Assembly (NCBI GenBank): GCA_963715565.1
Contig: OY970256.1
Coordinates: forward strand, 3,968,001-4,032,000
DNA: 64,000 nt
Source of the DNA: JACVRN01 sp963715565
Lineage (GTDB): Bacteria > Acidobacteriota > Blastocatellia > Pyrinomonadales > Pyrinomonadaceae
Direction: 5' to 3'
In this document: piece by piece, positions 62,373 to 64,000 of the stretch
Numbering within the stretch: the first letter of the stretch is position 1
Layout of the letters: the number at the start of each line of letters is the position of its first letter
Notes under the pieces: model-generated
The model's database searches: none
What the model was told of the DNA's origin: nothing
The model's input: the letters and a program-made list of their open reading frames with translations, nothing else
Position numbers and translations under genes: made by a program

Positions 62373-64000
62373 ATGAGCAAAAATGAAGTATCTCAAAACA
62401 TGCCTGATCAGCCTCCGCCACAGGTATCAAGAAAAGGTCTCGCAAGAAAGATGCAGGCGTTAATTGATAAAGGGCGTGCCTTCCTTCTTGGGTATGATCT
62501 CTTTATCTCATACCGCCGGTCGGACGCAAACGGCTATGCGTTGCGTCTGGCGAACCAGCTAATCAAGCAGGGGTTCCGCTGTTATCTGGATCAGTTCTCT
62601 TCAACAGCCGACCGGAACTTACCGGAAGCAGTCAAGTACGCGCTTCGTCATAGCACCGGTATGGTCATCATCGGCTCACCGGGCGCGCTTGAGTCGGAGG
62701 CCATTGCTGAGGAGGTCTCCATCTTCTCACAGCTCGCGCGGCCAATCCTTCCTATCAACGTCGAAGGGAGCTTGAGCGATAACACGTGGAATGGCCGCAT
62801 CGCCGGTATTTCCAGAACTGACGAGACGATGGAGGCTCTTGACAGAGGGAGACCCTCGCGGCAGGTGCTCACGCGCCTCAATGACTCGGCTGATTTTCGG
62901 CGACGCAATAATCAATTGAAGCGCTTCTTCTTTAGCCTGCTCGCGGCCATTATCCTCGTCATTCTGGCAGGCATCGGGGCATCGGCTTACTACGTCCGCA
63001 AAGCCGGTAATGCCCTGATATTGGCGCAACAGGCAGAACAGTCACGGAAGGACGCGGAGGCGGCAGCGCAGGCAGCCAATGAGCAGAAGGCGACTGCCGA
63101 GGCTTTACTCAAAACCGCGAAAGAAAATTTGGGCACCGCTGAGTGGTCTTTGGCTGGAGCGGACATTGCCACAGAGAGAGCTGAGGCCGGTGCCAAGACA
63201 GCGCAGGAGCAGGAGCAAATAGCCAGAGCGCGCGCCGAAGAGCAGACGCTGATCGCCGAGCGCCAGCGCCGCGTGGCCGTCTCGCAGGAATTGGCCGGGA
63301 AAGCTATCTCACAGTTAAACATTGATCCTGAAGTGAGCGTATTGCTTGCTCGCGACGCATACGCAGCGAACCCCAACGAGCAAATTGCAAGTGTCCTGCG
63401 GCGCTCGCTGCTGGCCTCCCATATACGCTCTGTCATCACGGATGATGAAACTTATCAGAGCGCCACCATCTTCGATGACGAAGGCAAGAACGCAGCGACC
63501 GTCAATAAAGAGACAGGAGAAATTAAGGTCTGGGAGGCGAGTACAGGCGCGCTCCTTGCAACCCTGACAACGGGGGATGAGACGAAAGCCGATTCCGAAC
63601 AGTCGAATGGCTGGAAGTTGTCCACGATTGCTTTCAGCCCTGACGGCAAGCACATCGCCGGAGCAGGCCGCGACGAGCTGGCCTATCTATGGACATGGCA
63701 GGATAAGTCCTCAAGTAAACAGCCGAAGGTGTTAAAGGGTAGCGAGGCGGCGGGATTCCGCGAAGCAAGTTGTTATCCGCAGAAGGGTAGCTGTCGAATC
63801 TCGCTTATCTCATTTAGCCATGATAGTCGTTATGTCGCAATCGGCGGCGATAGAGGCTCCATTTTGGTGTGGGACATATACGGGAACCTGTATAAGCGGC
63901 TCTTAAAGCATGATGCCGCGATTAACAACCTTAAGTTCAGCCCCAAAGGTTATTACCTCATCTCGACGGGAGCAGATAACCAGATATTGCGTTGGGACTT
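62373..64000 (+). CDS. TIR-TM-coiled coil-WD40 protein (incomplete at window end)
   Basis: At least 542 residues from the ATG at 62373 (TTGGAG 9-12 nt upstream), open to the window end. TIR domain about 40-165 (LGYDLFISYRRSDANGYALR, GMVIIGSPGALESEAIAEEV with Glu113/Glu114 near the position of the NADase Glu). A TM segment at about 184-207 (FFFSLLAAIILVILAGIGAS), a long Ala/Glu/Gln-rich coiled coil (210-310), then an ISQLNIDPEVSVLLARDAY bridge and the first WD40 repeats (from about 365; FSPDGKHIAG, SILVWDIYG). This layout resembles NLR-like or TIR immune sensors. A TIR NADase function is plausible, not shown. The C-terminus is missing. Confidence 0.88.
   Translation, partial: MSKNEVSQNMPDQPPPQVSRKGLARKMQALIDKGRAFLLGYDLFISYRRSDANGYALRLANQLIKQGFRCYLDQFSSTADRNLPEAVKYALRHSTGMVIIGSPGALESEAIAEEVSIFSQLARPILPINVEGSLSDNTWNGRIAGISRTDETMEALDRGRPSRQVLTRLNDSADFRRRNNQLKRFFFSLLAAIILVILAGIGASAYYVRKAGNALILAQQAEQSRKDAEAAAQAANEQKATAEALLKTAKENLGTAEWSLAGADIATERAEAGAKTAQEQEQIARARAEEQTLIAERQRRVAVSQELAGKAISQLNIDPEVSVLLARDAYAANPNEQIASVLRRSLLASHIRSVITDDETYQSATIFDDEGKNAATVNKETGEIKVWEASTGALLATLTTGDETKADSEQSNGWKLSTIAFSPDGKHIAGAGRDELAYLWTWQDKSSSKQPKVLKGSEAAGFREASCYPQKGSCRISLISFSHDSRYVAIGGDRGSILVWDIYGNLYKRLLKHDAAINNLKFSPKGYYLISTGADNQILRWD

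Overview
The window looks like chromosome of a Gram-negative, moderately GC-rich bacterium, most likely an acidobacterium (Blastocatellia or Pyrinomonas-like). This is an inference from gene content: an Oar-like carboxypeptidase-regulatory/beta-barrel protein, a Ser/Thr kinase fused to TolB-like and TPR modules, a DhnA-type class I aldolase, NurA, many lipoprotein or signal-peptide hypotheticals, and very repeat-rich intergenic DNA. No rRNA is present. There is one clear tRNA, and no phage or IS transposase was seen.

Layout. 1-5.5 kb: exported TPR protein, a secreted hypothetical, NurA nuclease, a zinc-ribbon membrane protein, a HAS-barrel (HerA N-terminal-like) protein and a secreted hypothetical. 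5.7-9.6 kb: thiC under a TPP riboswitch with a visible terminator, moaA, and a tandem AP2-like DNA-binding protein whose Shine-Dalgarno lies in a hairpin. 9.7-17 kb: DinB-like protein, SDR epimerase, queG, nagZ-like GH3, a polytopic membrane protein and an AmmeMemoRadiSam radical SAM enzyme. 17-23.3 kb: kinase-TolB-TPR protein, MBL hydrolase, exported truncated haemoglobin, and an ECF sigma/anti-sigma pair. 23.4-26.6 kb: a strong sigma70-type promoter, a long leader, a secreted protein and a matrixin-like metalloprotease. 26.6-42.6 kb: central metabolism (aldolase, pabB-pabC, purL, purS-purQ, purB), a redoxin pair, an SRA-like base reader, small membrane proteins, a WalJ-like MBL protein and an M16 peptidase. 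43-55 kb: Oar-like barrel protein, a PDZ/multi-TM/GAF/PAS histidine kinase with a sigma54 activator, a CHASE2 membrane protein with an overlapping small lipoprotein, and a GAF histidine kinase with a REC-GGDEF partner. 55.4-61 kb: HxlR regulator, thioredoxin reductase, 3-hydroxyacyl-CoA dehydrogenase, PilZ protein and enoyl-CoA hydratase. 61-64 kb: tRNA-Ala(GGC), an about 800-bp insert carrying one PD-(D/E)XK gene and bounded by a duplicated tRNA 3' half, then an incomplete TIR-TM-coiled coil-WD40 gene that runs off the window.

Two signals stand out. First, about twenty intergenic regions carry long inverted repeats whose arms are themselves degenerate tandem repeats, mostly of 7 bp. Several unrelated sequence families share this architecture, and some arms run into start codons or C-termini. 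Nested REP-like palindromes with a CCGTAGG core form a second repeat class. Second, the tRNA-Ala locus looks like a minimal endonuclease element inserted next to a candidate NLR/TIR-like immune gene.
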